NCBI GenBank assembly: GCA_903944895.1
Contig: CAJATL010000266.1
Location: forward strand, 1-39,549
From: an uncultured Bacteroidota bacterium
GTDB lineage: Bacteria > Bacteroidota > Bacteroidia > Bacteroidales > 4484-276
DNA: 39,549 bases
Direction of reading: 5' to 3'
Notes under the pieces: generated by a model
What the model saw: only the letters and a program-made list of their open reading frames with translations
Database searches by the model: none
What the model was told of the DNA's origin: nothing
Shown here: piece after piece, positions 8,169-18,213 of the stretch
Layout of the letters: each line of letters opens with the position of its first letter
How positions within the stretch are numbered: position 1 is the first letter of the stretch
Made by a program: the position numbers and the translations under genes

Positions 8169-11100
8169 TTAATCAACCTTTCCCTTCGAAAACATCCCGC
8201 TGAACTTCAGGAATGTTCCTGCGATAGTGACAATGGAAATAAGATAGGTGTTGAGGTTCGACAGGAAGTGTTGCTGGGTTACAAACAGGAAAATGCCAAT
8301 ACTGGCCGCAATCAGAATCAACGGCATTCTCAAACGGTTCCAGTTGCCGGATAGCTGTATCGTTTTCTGCATGGCTTCGAGTTCGGTTTTGTCAACATCG
8401 GTAAGTATAAAATTCCTGAATGGCTGGCTGGTAATTTCCAAAGAGTCGTTGAGTTTTAGAATGCCTTTGCTGATTAATGATTTTATGATTTCCCTGTTAT
8501 TCATGTTGACCATCGAATCCTCAGCAAGATCGTTTAAAACAAACTGCTCATTTTTTGTTAACGAATCCCAGATTGCATGGTACCTGGAGCGCGAATACTC
8601 CTGAATTTTGAGGATAAACGTTTCTTTTCTGCAACCCAGGTCCATTTTCCATAAATGCTTCTGATCGTCACAAAAACCTTTGCTCCAGATGCTTTCAAAT
8701 TCCAGCTCTAAAAATGGTGTCATTTTTACAATGTCCGGGTTTATCAAAGCTTCGGCCACAAGTATCGCTTCGATTGCTTTGCAGGGAGCCGGCACATCCT
8801 TTTGCAGCACCTGTCCTGAAGATTCAAAGGTTTCTTCCTGACGGAAAGGCAAGGTGTAGAAAACCGGCAATGCCGAAACCAGGGATTCAAACAAACGAAG
8901 ATGCGTTTTATAAATCCTTGGGTTCGGTTCATTTTTCCAGAGTTCATTATAGTAATTCAGCAGTTGAACCGGTGTTTTTGCAAGCAACAAAATGGCAGGC
9001 TGGTGTTTTAAATAAACATCGAGTAACTGCAGCTTCTTTTCGATATCAACAGGGTCGTTAATGCCTTTTTCAAAATTCAGGATAATGATGCATTTATCGT
9101 CCGGAAAATTTGGAGGTGGATTATCAGCCAGGTCGATATAAAAATATCCCTGTGACTTAAAATACTTTTTATCCGCCTTCTGAATGGAAACTACAATGAT
9201 GTTTTTCTCGCTTTGTTTAACTATTTGAAGAAGTTTTTTGGGATCAGTATTTTTGAAATGTAATTCCTGGTAGGGGAACAGAATGAAAAGCATTTTGCTC
9301 AACAGGTAATAAATCAAATACATAAGCAGCAGCGCAATCAGCCAGAAAACAACAACACCCCAGCTCCATCCAACTATTGGCGTGCATGGGTTGTAGAGCT
9401 TTATCCGGCTATGATGTGAAATCAGGGTATCCCTGATGGTTTCTTTGGTTCCCGGAAAAGGATCTGATATCTTATCGAAAGTAACGGCCATTCTTGCCGG
9501 ATCATTGTCAACCTGATAGAGCTTTAAATTCTGCCCGAAAACCGGAAGTTTTGTTTCGCCCATCATCTTATAATAATTCGACCTGATGATCGAAAAATAG
9601 GGCTGATTAAGGAAACCGAGCCTTGTGCCGGAGTCTAATGATTGCCCTGATTCTCCTTTTTTAAAATTCATCACCTCGTAATAAAGGCCTTCATTATTTC
9701 TTTGGTCGAATAATAAATCACGGGCATTCTTATTATAATTCTCATCGAAAAAATCTTTAAGAACCAATGTCCGTTCGTTGATTTTGCCGGCAAGGCCACA
9801 AAGCTGGTTTTGATCATAAATCTTACTTTCGGCGGCAGTAAAACAACCCATCATAATCAAAGCAGGCAAAATGGAACCAAAAAGCAGCCATGAAAAAATG
9901 AAGTGGGTGTAAACTTTTAAACAGACGGGCTGATCATGCTCAACTTCCGGCTGCCTGAAGCGATAGAAATTCAGAAAATAATACATCAGGATAAAATGTC
10001 CTGTTATCAGCAGCAAAAAAAATATTGATAAAAGGCCAACCGAAATCAATCCAAAAACACCCGTTGTACTCAAAATGAGCAAAAAAACGCAGCCAACACC
10101 GTTAATTGCCAATAAAGTTTGGTATACTAAAATTTTGCTCTTTTTAGGTGTAAGCCACGAAAAGAAATATTCCCGGCCCATCAGCCTGGTTTTTTTATAT
10201 GTTGCCAGTTTTATCAGGCCAATCACAACGAGTAAAACAAGATAAAGCACTGCAAAAAACCCGATAACCGTGCTCGTAGTCAAGGCTTCCGTGGCATTTG
10301 TCCGGGCTGGATTTACCAGCGTTACCACAAAAAGCTCGATGCCGGGAACCTGCGAAATGTACAAAAGGTGTTTTTGGTTTCGGATGCTCACCTTAAACTT
10401 TGCATGGCTATCTGATTTTAAGGCGAAAGCCAGCTTTTGATTATTGCCGGTTTCGATGAGCAAATTATCGCTCAGGTTGTAAATTTCTTCAGAATCATAC
10501 CAGATCTTGCCTGACTGATCGATCAAACAATATTTAAATCCATCAGGTAAAACAGGGTCTTTTAATGAATACATGGATGAAGTGATGGCAATAATCCTGC
10601 TCGAATTTTGCTTCTTTGCCGGTATCGAAAAAGCAATAATCCATTCACCGGAAGTATTCGAATAAATTGGCTCCAGATTGTACCAGATGGTGTCTTTGTT
10701 TTTAATCGCGTCTTCTTTAATCGTGTCTTTGTACTTATCAGGATGCAAAAAGTAGTCGCGGGTTGCTACATTCGATTTTTGCCCCTCCTTATAGGGCGTA
10801 AGGTATAAAGGCTGTTTCCCCATACTGTCGGCAGGAAAAAATGCCTTAAAAAAACGGTATTTGAATGGTTTGAATTGATCAAGTTTCAAATCGAGAACTG
10901 AAAGTACAGGCTTAGGTATTGAATCAAAGTCCGCATTTTGATAATCCTTTAATTGCTTTAATATCAAACCGGATTCCTTTTTAAACTCACTGGTTACCTT
11001 TTCGTTTAATCTTTTAAGCTGATTATAATTATTCTGTTTTAAACGGTTGCTCAATAAGATTTCCGACATCAGAACCACGATCAGAACAGGGATTGCAATC

Positions 11101-12110
11101 AACGCAAGCCCTGTAAGCGTATGACCAAACCTTGAAAGTTTTTCGAGTGGCCCCGATAAAAACACTTTCAATACAGGAAAACTAAAAATGACAAAAAACA
11201 GAACAAGAATGGTATAAATCAGGATTTCGAAAGGGAGACTTCTTTTCCATGATAAAAAGATATTTTCTTCGATCAAACCTCCCAGATACCAATCTGGTTT
11301 TGAATTCATTTTTAATGGTATCGCAAAAAAAATGTAGTCCTTTCCCTGGATTTTCACACTTTGGCTAAAGCCTGCCTGAATCAGTAAAACCGAATCTTCA
11401 TTTGTTTTATTTGAAAGATTTGAAAAACTTAACATCGAATTCTGAATTTCGGCCTTTTTAAATTTCTCCTTCGAAAGATGGGCGTCTCCGCCAAAAGTAC
11501 TGAACACAATCGTGTCGTTCCGGAGTAAAACATAATGCGAAAAAAAATCTCTTCTTTTAAGCAGCGGCGCTACAAAATCCTGAATACTCATTTTACATAA
11601 CGATTCTCTTTTGGCGGATTTCTCTTCGAATACCACAGATTCTGCCACGGAAGAACTCATTTTGAACGATGACACGCTCTTCTTTGAAGAAGTCTCGATC
11701 TTTGATAAACTATCTACATTGGAAACACTGATTGTTTTTGATGGATGTTTTGTACTGGTTGGATCAGCTTTGGGAGTTTGGTCATTACCTTTCATTTTAT
11801 ACACAAGCGAATCAATGGAAATCGGCAGGTTCGAGACTTTAAGACTTTGCCTGATTGAAGTCTTTTTAAATCCTCGCTTTTGGTCCTTGAGTGAACTGTC
11901 ACTGCTATTTTTTACAATATTCCTTATTACAGTATCTTTTTCCTTCATGGCAACACCAAGCTGGTTAAGTGTTCTGAAACCGCGCTGTTCGAGGTCTTGC
12001 TGGTTTTTCGAAAGCCTTACAAAAAAGTAAATACTGAGCATCAGCATAATCAGCACAAAAAGCGAAATGGCAACACCTGACAGCTTTATTTTCTTTAAAA
12101 TCTGTTTCAT
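8169..12110 (-). CDS. Large multi-pass membrane protein with Cache-like sensor domains and a degenerate NTPase-like cytoplasmic domain
   Basis: The product is 1313 residues; I do not recognise a named family. It shows an N-terminal membrane segment (about 7-33), then a periplasmic region (34-287) ending in a small sensor-like domain. Two membrane segments follow (288-317, 328-352). A clear Cache-like domain (353-605) has NVATRDYFLHPDKY, EWIIAFSIPA, FKYCLIDQSGKIWYDSEE and LLYISQVPG. Several more membrane segments cover 612-758, then a third periplasmic domain (759-912) and a further span (913-948). The cytoplasmic region (950-1230) alternates hydrophobic strands and helices like a P-loop NTPase, but the Walker A position reads VVSIQKADKK and the Walker B position IIILNFEKG, so ATP hydrolysis is unlikely. 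A winged-helix-like segment (DSLTKNEQFVLNDLAEDS) and two final spans end it. The start at 12110 is set by the promoter at 12137-12167, which overlaps the longer alternative frame. It may sense an extracellular ligand. Confidence 0.75.
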   Translation of the reverse strand: MKQILKKIKLSGVAISLFVLIMLMLSIYFFVRLSKNQQDLEQRGFRTLNQLGVAMKEKDTVIRNIVKNSSDSSLKDQKRGFKKTSIRQSLKVSNLPISIDSLVYKMKGNDQTPKADPTSTKHPSKTISVSNVDSLSKIETSSKKSVSSFKMSSSVAESVVFEEKSAKRESLCKMSIQDFVAPLLKRRDFFSHYVLLRNDTIVFSTFGGDAHLSKEKFKKAEIQNSMLSFSNLSNKTNEDSVLLIQAGFSQSVKIQGKDYIFFAIPLKMNSKPDWYLGGLIEENIFLSWKRSLPFEILIYTILVLFFVIFSFPVLKVFLSGPLEKLSRFGHTLTGLALIAIPVLIVVLMSEILLSNRLKQNNYNQLKRLNEKVTSEFKKESGLILKQLKDYQNADFDSIPKPVLSVLDLKLDQFKPFKYRFFKAFFPADSMGKQPLYLTPYKEGQKSNVATRDYFLHPDKYKDTIKEDAIKNKDTIWYNLEPIYSNTSGEWIIAFSIPAKKQNSSRIIAITSSMYSLKDPVLPDGFKYCLIDQSGKIWYDSEEIYNLSDNLLIETGNNQKLAFALKSDSHAKFKVSIRNQKHLLYISQVPGIELFVVTLVNPARTNATEALTTSTVIGFFAVLYLVLLVVIGLIKLATYKKTRLMGREYFFSWLTPKKSKILVYQTLLAINGVGCVFLLILSTTGVFGLISVGLLSIFFLLLITGHFILMYYFLNFYRFRQPEVEHDQPVCLKVYTHFIFSWLLFGSILPALIMMGCFTAAESKIYDQNQLCGLAGKINERTLVLKDFFDENYNKNARDLLFDQRNNEGLYYEVMNFKKGESGQSLDSGTRLGFLNQPYFSIIRSNYYKMMGETKLPVFGQNLKLYQVDNDPARMAVTFDKISDPFPGTKETIRDTLISHHSRIKLYNPCTPIVGWSWGVVVFWLIALLLMYLIYYLLSKMLFILFPYQELHFKNTDPKKLLQIVKQSEKNIIVVSIQKADKKYFKSQGYFYIDLADNPPPNFPDDKCIIILNFEKGINDPVDIEKKLQLLDVYLKHQPAILLLAKTPVQLLNYYNELWKNEPNPRIYKTHLRLFESLVSALPVFYTLPFRQEETFESSGQVLQKDVPAPCKAIEAILVAEALINPDIVKMTPFLELEFESIWSKGFCDDQKHLWKMDLGCRKETFILKIQEYSRSRYHAIWDSLTKNEQFVLNDLAEDSMVNMNNREIIKSLISKGILKLNDSLEITSQPFRNFILTDVDKTELEAMQKTIQLSGNWNRLRMPLILIAASIGIFLFVTQQHFLSNLNTYLISIVTIAGTFLKFSGMFSKGKVD

Positions 12111-12136
12111 AGCAAATAAAGATTTGGATATTTGTA

Positions 12137-12167
12137 CAAATGTAGAGATTAATAAGGTGCTTGTCAA
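12137..12167 (-). promoter_or_regulatory. Promoter of the Cache-like membrane protein gene
   Basis: On the minus strand a TTG (12165-12167) is followed by 20 bases and TACATTTG (12137-12144), almost the Bacteroidota consensus TTG-N19-TAnnTTTG. The ATG at 12110 is 26 bases downstream. The -7 box is part of a 12-base palindrome ATTTGTACAAAT (12131-12142 region), which could be an operator. Confidence 0.6.
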
Positions 12168-12364
12168 GTGGTTCAGAAGTAATTTTATTCCCAAAACATT
12201 CTAAAAAATCCTCCTGATACCCGCTGAAATTAAGCACAAATAAATTCCGGATATAATTTTTCCTCCGAAACGTATCTAATATTTGCCTATGTGAAAAATC
12301 TTTCCGTATTTTTACATATCTGAAAAAAGGTTTCGAAAATAACAATCTTAAAAAATGAAAAGTT

Positions 12365-15300
12365 ATGAAAATTAAAAAGTTACTTTTTTTTGCAGGCCTG
12401 TTTTTTCCTTTTGGTCTGATGGCTCAATTTATAATCCAGGACCCCGGATTTCCGGAATATTACGAAGTTTCCTGTGTTGATGCCGTAAGTGAAAATGTGG
12501 TGTGGATAACAGCAAAGGATAACAGCGGTAATCACCTTGCTCCTATGTTTTCGGTTAGCGAAACAGGAGGGAATACATGGAATACCGGGTATATTACCGG
12601 AGACGAAGGACTTGCACCGGCAATGATTTCTGGTTCGGCATTGCTTCCGTATGCTTTTGCCGCACTATACAAAACCGATCAAGGCAGCGGAAGCCAGGCT
12701 GGAATATATGCAAGTTTTGATTTTGGTGAAACCTGGGAACGACAGCCCGGGGTTTTTGAAGATCCCGCTGCATTTCCTGATATTGTGTATTTCTGGAATG
12801 CTGGACAAGGTGTTGCCATTGGCGATCCCATCGATAATGTGTATGATATTTACACTACAAATAATTACGGCACAACATGGCTAAAAGTACCTTCAGCAAG
12901 TATCCCTGAGCCATTAACCGGCGAAAATGCAATCGTTGGTATTTATGCTGTATCGGGCAGTACTATTTGGTTTTCGACTACAAAGGGCAGAGTTTTCCGC
13001 TCTGATAACCGGGGGCTGAACTGGACGGCCTACTCCTCCCCTTTCAATTCGCATACAAGGATTGTGTTCAGGGACAATATGAATGGTTATCTGCAGGACC
13101 TCCAAAGTTGGGAAACCACACAATTGGCGCAAACATCAGATGGTGGAGCCACATGGCAGATCATCGGATTTGACGGAGATTTGTTGAACTGGGATTTAGA
13201 TTATATTCCAGGCACTCCCGGCACACTCGTTTCAAGCGGGGCATACCTGCGCAACGGGTTAACGGTTAGCTGCGACTATGGGCAAAACTGGGACCGAATG
13301 ATTGATTTCTATAAAGTATTTCAAATGGATTGGTTCGACTGGCAATCAGGCTGGCTAGGAGCACAAATTGAGGTGGGACAGGATGTATTCAGGCCGGTGG
13401 TGTACAAATATACAGGTCCGGGCGTTGGCAATTTTCTGATCAGCCCATTGCTGCTCGATTTTGGCAGTGTAACTGCAGGTGATGCTGGAGTGATGCAATT
13501 TTTTATGACCAACAACGGAACCGAAACTATACATGTTAGTTCGATAACCAATTCAACATGGGAATTTTCTTTTGATCCTCCATCGTGCGTAGTCGAGCCC
13601 AATGGCGGACAATGCATGATCTCAGTCACCTTTGCTCCCGGCAGCGAAGGCTTTTTTTCAGACGAAATTAATATCGAATGCGACCACCCCGATTTGCCCA
13701 ATTGGGTGGTAAAGGTTCAAGGTAACGGAATAATCCAAAACTTTGAGTTTTCATTTGACCCCGAATCGTTTAATGAAACCATGATCCCGGGTGAAAACAA
13801 AATCAAAAATCTCAGTTTCACCAACAACAGCGAAAATGCCTATGTCTGGGAAATCGAAACCGAATATCTGGCTCCATTGCAATCTCTCGGCTGGCATTAT
13901 GGCTCAACACCGCTTGACGCTGATGACGGAATTTTGGGCGAAGCCCCCGATCAGGCCATGTTTATCAAAGATATTCATATCCGCAATGCCTTCGATCAGG
14001 CTATTCTTAAACTCGGTTTTGATGATGGAATCAGAGTTTGGGTAAACGGAAATCTGGTGCTTGATGATAAATACGCTGACCATTTTGTCGGTTACTGGGA
14101 TCAGGAAATTGATATTACCCAATGGCTCGACCAGGGATTTAACAGGATATCAGCGGTAGTTTTCAATGGAATTTTCAACGGAGGAGGATCCGGCGGATTT
14201 GATTGTGAACTGGAAATTGACGGGCAGCAACTGATCAAACGAGGCGACGTAAACTATGGCCTTCCTGAAGCCATGTGGTTTTATTATGGAAACACACATG
14301 AACTTTTGGTCCCGCCAAAAGACGTAAATGAAAAAGATTGGTTGGAAAAGAAATATGGATCCTATCAATGGCTTTTGTTAAACAAATCTGCCGGAATAGC
14401 CTCCGGAGATGGGTTTGAAAGCCTGGGCTGGAACTATTGGTCAGCCCCGTTTGGGGGGAATGAATTTCTCTTAAACGAATCTCCCGACAATGCCTATTTT
14501 ATCAAAGATTTTGAAATCGAAACCCATGATGAAGCAATCCTTTATCTCAACTACGACGATGGCTGCATGGTAATTCTGAACGGTGGTTTATTATTCGATT
14601 TTAGTGAGGAGAACCATGGCGGCGAATACTGGAACAAGGAATTAAACATCAGCGAAAACCTGATTGAAGGCAGAAACCGGCTTTCGATAATCGTTTTAAA
14701 CGGTGTTATAGGCGGAGGAGGTACAGGCAGTTTCGATTGTCACCTGTTGGTTGACGGCGTTAATAAAATCAGCAGAGGGGATTTTTATAACGGAGAACCC
14801 GAAGCCTTCTGGCATGTTTATGGTCAGGCTGGACAGGTGTTAACTCCGCCAAACGATGCAAGCGGACGTTTATGGTGGGAAATGGATTATGCCCTCAATG
14901 TATCACCTTTGCCTTCATTAGGCTGGAATTATAAACCGACACCTGTTTTCGAAAATCCGGACCTGCTTTCCGCTTCCCCGGATAATGCGCAATTCATAAA
15001 GGATATCGGGATTGGAGATTACAGCGAAGCTATTCTTTATCTGGGATATGATGATGGTTGCCGGGTTTGGATAAACGGAGTAAAGGAGTTTGATTTCCAT
15101 AACGAGGTACATAATTTAAATTATTGGGACATGGAGCTTGATCTTTCGGGCATTCTCGCAATTGGCACCAACCGCATTGCCATAGAGGTTTATAATGGAA
15201 TTTATGGCGGTGGCGCTTTTGGAGGCTTCGACTGCCAGCTTTTGGTTGATGGTGTGGAAATCATTAAACGGGGTGATCAAAATTCCGGGCAACCCGAAAC

Positions 15301-18025
15301 CATGTGGTTTATGTTTGGAGAAGCCGGAAAAGTACTTACACCACCAAACGATGCAAATGGCCTCGACTGGTTTCAGAAGGATTATGGTCTTGCCGCAACA
15401 TCACCATCACACTACCTACAGGGAAATCTTGCTGGTGGACAGACAGATCAGGTGAAAGTAGTTTTTGATGCCACCGGTTTGGCCCCCGGAGATTATTCGG
15501 CAATCGTCAGGTTTAACAATGCAGGAACCCAGGAGAAATTTGAGATACCAGTAAACCTGCAAATGGTGCATGTACTCGACGAAACCTGCATGGCGGTAAG
15601 TCCATCTGCACTAAATTTCGGAGAATATTTTATAGGATATCCTGAAACCTTAAACCTTAAAATTTCGAACCTGGGATACAATCCCCTCTATGTTGATCAG
15701 ATTTATCCACTGCATGAAGGAATATCTGTAAATCCGAATACATTTTCAATCGAACCTGGTAAAAGTATCGATGTTGAAGTTACTGCAGAGCTTTATGATT
15801 TGGGGGCTTTCAATTCCAGCCTGGTAATTATCAGCAATGACGATGGCCAAACCGAGGTGTTTGTTCCGATAAGTGCGGAAATAAAAGATGCTCCCAGGCT
15901 GGTCATCGAAAATCTTGAATACATGTATTCGTACCTGGCTTCAGGGCAATCGGAAACACAAAATCTTCATATCAGCAATTGGGGAGGTTCAACGCTTATT
16001 TTTACCATTCCGCAAGCCGAAAGTAAGGGTGGCAGGACAGGCATAGTTAAAACACAAAAAACCGTAGAACCTTCACAAAATATGCCTCCTGTAGAGTCTA
16101 AAAGGACTTCGGAACCATCATACTTCAAAAATGATATCATCGGCTACAAAAACCTTGTGGTTAACAATGATAACGGTAACAACACAAAAGCTAAAGGTAC
16201 TGAGCAAATTGACATTTTTAAAGATAATATGGAAAATGGGGACGATGGCTGGGTCATCGAAAACTATGGAGAGGGAAAAAGCCAGTGGCACAAAGTAAAA
16301 TTTAATTCTTACAGCCCCGAAACAAGCTGGTGGTGCGGAGATGAACTTACCGGAACCTATATTAACGGTTATGCAGTAAGGGAAGCCATCATTTCTCCTG
16401 AAATTAAACTCCCTAACGTCGAATCATCTATTATGCTCGAATTCAATGAATCGTACGAGATAGAAGGGATGTATGACCAGGGTGGTGTTGATATCAGTAT
16501 TGATGGAGGAAATGAATGGATCAGAATTCGGGAGAATATACCAGGATATTCCGGAGGTTGGATTACAACTTTTCTGGATATTTCACAATTTTACGGAAAT
16601 ATTATAAAAATCAGGTTTTTCTTTGATACCGGTGATGAAGTTGCAAACAATTTCCCCGGGTGGTTTGTGGATGATGTAAGGATTATTTTCCATGTGTGGG
16701 ATTTTCTGCATATTTCACAGTCAGGCGGCACAGTTAATGCGAACGAAGGTATGGATATTGACGTCACTTTTGATGCCACTGATTATTCTGAGGGATTGTA
16801 TCTGAGTATGATATTATTCAGGACCAATGATCCGGAGCATGAGTGTTTCTATTTACCGGCATATATGGATGTTTGGAGCGAAGGATTAACCCACCAGATA
16901 TTACTGCCTGCCGGCTGGAGCGGCATTTCAAGTTACCTCGTTCCTCAAAATCCGGCGCTTGAATCATTATTCAGCCCGATTTCCGAAGAACTTATCATCC
17001 TTCAAACCCTCGAAAGCGTTTATTGGCCGCAGGAAAGCCTCAACACGATTGGTAACTGGAATTATCTCGATGGTTACACCATCAAACTTAACAATGCAGC
17101 TACGCTTGATTTCGCCGGTACAATACCCGATAACCGGCGCATTGATATGCCTGCAGGATGGTCGCTAATTCCTGTTTTATCTTTCAACCCGGTTCCTGCA
17201 ACCGATTTCGATACGCTCCAATCACTCAACATCATCAAAGAAGTTGCAGGAACGGGCGTTTACTGGCCGGCTTACAATATCAACACGCTTCAGGATTTAC
17301 AACCCGGAAAATCTTATCTGATCAATGTTTCCGGTGACGAATCATTCGAATATCCCGCAATGGTCAAAACTTTCAATTTCAAATCAGATTATAAAACGGA
17401 AAATCTCATCTCACCCTGGAACGAAATTACCCGCACTCCTGCCACACACCTTGTAGCCCTGCCACCGGAATGCCTGAAAAACCTCCAGGCTGGCGATGCT
17501 ATCGGAATTTTTAACTATCAAGGTTATTGTGCGGGTTTTGTTACGATAAACAATCTTAGCCAAAGCCAATCTATTGCTGTATTTGGAGATGATCCCACCA
17601 CCAGCACAAATGAAGGTCTTTTGCCTGGAGAAAAGATGGAATTCAGGTTATGGCGAAGTTCGACCAACGAAACCAACGCGCTCGAAGTTACATTTGACAA
17701 GCTACTCCCCGATCAGGAATATTTTGCTTTGGACGGATTATCGGCCATCAGTGAATTAAAATCAGGAGAAATATTGCCCGGAAATTTATCGTCAGGTGAA
17801 ATCTCTGTTTATCCAAACCCTGCCGGTGATTTTATTAAAATCTCATCCGACAGGCCCATTTCCCTTATCGAAATCAGCGATGCCAAAGGATTGGTTTTCC
17901 TGACTGAGCATCCAAATCATCCGACCGCTCCGGAGGTTGATCTTTCAAAACTTCAAACAGGAATGTATTTTGTAAAAATCATCACAACCGGTAACACCAC
18001 CATCCGGAAAGTTATCAGGCCTTAA
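12365..18025 (+). CDS. Giant multidomain T9SS-exported surface protein
   Basis: The product is 1886 residues with a signal peptide (cleavage near LMA-Q21). Residues 22-345 form a propeller with at least six Asp-box-like motifs, for example SETGGNTW, SFDFGETW and TSDGGATW, as in BNR/Ycf48-like repeats. Residues 357-457 are an ASH/choice-of-anchor-D-type beta domain. Three tandem ~165-residue jelly-roll-like repeats follow (about 499-667, 679-843, 844-1008), each with FIKD and DDG-VWxNG motifs. One or two more ASH-like domains come next (1058-1218), then a polar linker, a MAM/anchor-J-like lectin fold (1285-1442) with DNMENGDDGW and PGWFVDDVRI, a LPAGWSxIS module pair, and a type A sorting domain (1814-1886: VYPNPAGDFIKIS, end IRKVIRP). 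No protease or glycosidase active site is apparent; an adhesive or carbohydrate-binding role is inferred. It is divergent from the Cache-like gene and followed by a good terminator. Confidence 0.88.
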   Translation: MKIKKLLFFAGLFFPFGLMAQFIIQDPGFPEYYEVSCVDAVSENVVWITAKDNSGNHLAPMFSVSETGGNTWNTGYITGDEGLAPAMISGSALLPYAFAALYKTDQGSGSQAGIYASFDFGETWERQPGVFEDPAAFPDIVYFWNAGQGVAIGDPIDNVYDIYTTNNYGTTWLKVPSASIPEPLTGENAIVGIYAVSGSTIWFSTTKGRVFRSDNRGLNWTAYSSPFNSHTRIVFRDNMNGYLQDLQSWETTQLAQTSDGGATWQIIGFDGDLLNWDLDYIPGTPGTLVSSGAYLRNGLTVSCDYGQNWDRMIDFYKVFQMDWFDWQSGWLGAQIEVGQDVFRPVVYKYTGPGVGNFLISPLLLDFGSVTAGDAGVMQFFMTNNGTETIHVSSITNSTWEFSFDPPSCVVEPNGGQCMISVTFAPGSEGFFSDEINIECDHPDLPNWVVKVQGNGIIQNFEFSFDPESFNETMIPGENKIKNLSFTNNSENAYVWEIETEYLAPLQSLGWHYGSTPLDADDGILGEAPDQAMFIKDIHIRNAFDQAILKLGFDDGIRVWVNGNLVLDDKYADHFVGYWDQEIDITQWLDQGFNRISAVVFNGIFNGGGSGGFDCELEIDGQQLIKRGDVNYGLPEAMWFYYGNTHELLVPPKDVNEKDWLEKKYGSYQWLLLNKSAGIASGDGFESLGWNYWSAPFGGNEFLLNESPDNAYFIKDFEIETHDEAILYLNYDDGCMVILNGGLLFDFSEENHGGEYWNKELNISENLIEGRNRLSIIVLNGVIGGGGTGSFDCHLLVDGVNKISRGDFYNGEPEAFWHVYGQAGQVLTPPNDASGRLWWEMDYALNVSPLPSLGWNYKPTPVFENPDLLSASPDNAQFIKDIGIGDYSEAILYLGYDDGCRVWINGVKEFDFHNEVHNLNYWDMELDLSGILAIGTNRIAIEVYNGIYGGGAFGGFDCQLLVDGVEIIKRGDQNSGQPETMWFMFGEAGKVLTPPNDANGLDWFQKDYGLAATSPSHYLQGNLAGGQTDQVKVVFDATGLAPGDYSAIVRFNNAGTQEKFEIPVNLQMVHVLDETCMAVSPSALNFGEYFIGYPETLNLKISNLGYNPLYVDQIYPLHEGISVNPNTFSIEPGKSIDVEVTAELYDLGAFNSSLVIISNDDGQTEVFVPISAEIKDAPRLVIENLEYMYSYLASGQSETQNLHISNWGGSTLIFTIPQAESKGGRTGIVKTQKTVEPSQNMPPVESKRTSEPSYFKNDIIGYKNLVVNNDNGNNTKAKGTEQIDIFKDNMENGDDGWVIENYGEGKSQWHKVKFNSYSPETSWWCGDELTGTYINGYAVREAIISPEIKLPNVESSIMLEFNESYEIEGMYDQGGVDISIDGGNEWIRIRENIPGYSGGWITTFLDISQFYGNIIKIRFFFDTGDEVANNFPGWFVDDVRIIFHVWDFLHISQSGGTVNANEGMDIDVTFDATDYSEGLYLSMILFRTNDPEHECFYLPAYMDVWSEGLTHQILLPAGWSGISSYLVPQNPALESLFSPISEELIILQTLESVYWPQESLNTIGNWNYLDGYTIKLNNAATLDFAGTIPDNRRIDMPAGWSLIPVLSFNPVPATDFDTLQSLNIIKEVAGTGVYWPAYNINTLQDLQPGKSYLINVSGDESFEYPAMVKTFNFKSDYKTENLISPWNEITRTPATHLVALPPECLKNLQAGDAIGIFNYQGYCAGFVTINNLSQSQSIAVFGDDPTTSTNEGLLPGEKMEFRLWRSSTNETNALEVTFDKLLPDQEYFALDGLSAISELKSGEILPGNLSSGEISVYPNPAGDFIKISSDRPISLIEISDAKGLVFLTEHPNHPTAPEVDLSKLQTGMYFVKIITTGNTTIRKVIRP
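13860..15390 (+). repeat. Three tandem in-gene jelly-roll-type repeats
   Basis: Inside the 1886-residue protein, units begin at LGW near 13886, 14421 and 14917 (spacing about 178 and 165 codons). Each has the order LGWxY, SPDNAxFIKDI, AILYLxYDDGxxVxxNG, YWxxELxI, GxNRIxxxVxNGxxGGGxxGxFDC and a PPxDAxxxxWxxxDYG end. They look like duplicated carbohydrate-binding or PA14/galactose-binding-type domains. Confidence 0.8.
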
Positions 18026-18044
18026 CCTCAAAGTTGGATAAAAA

Positions 18045-18075
18045 AACGCCTTGCCGGATGCGAGGCGTTTTTTTT
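18045..18075 (+). terminator. Rho-independent terminator after the 1886-residue protein
   Basis: AACGCCTTGC and GCGAGGCGTT form a 10-base stem with one wobble around a CGGAT loop. An A run precedes it and an eight-base T run follows. It starts about 20 bases after the stop codon at 18025. Confidence 0.85.
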
Positions 18076-18153
18076 GACCTTTTCACAATGAAAATTTCCG
18101 TCAAAATAATTCTGACAAGGAAAAATCCAAACCTCCAACTAAACGAATTTTGG

Positions 18154-18213
18154 CAAATTTGTATAGTTATCTGAATAAATTATGCCAAATTTGTATAGTT
18201 GTCTGAATAAATT
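18154..18213. repeat. Two direct repeats of 28 bases with 32-base period upstream of the beta-barrel gene
   Basis: Copies at 18154-18181 and 18186-18213 both read CAAATTTGTATAGTT, one variable base (A or G), then TCTGAATAAATT region; only one base differs. The 32-base spacing is close to three helical turns, so a protein bound to both would sit on the same DNA face. They lie about 130 bases upstream of the ATG at 18344. The rest of 18076-18329 shows no gene; it is AT-rich. Confidence 0.75.
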
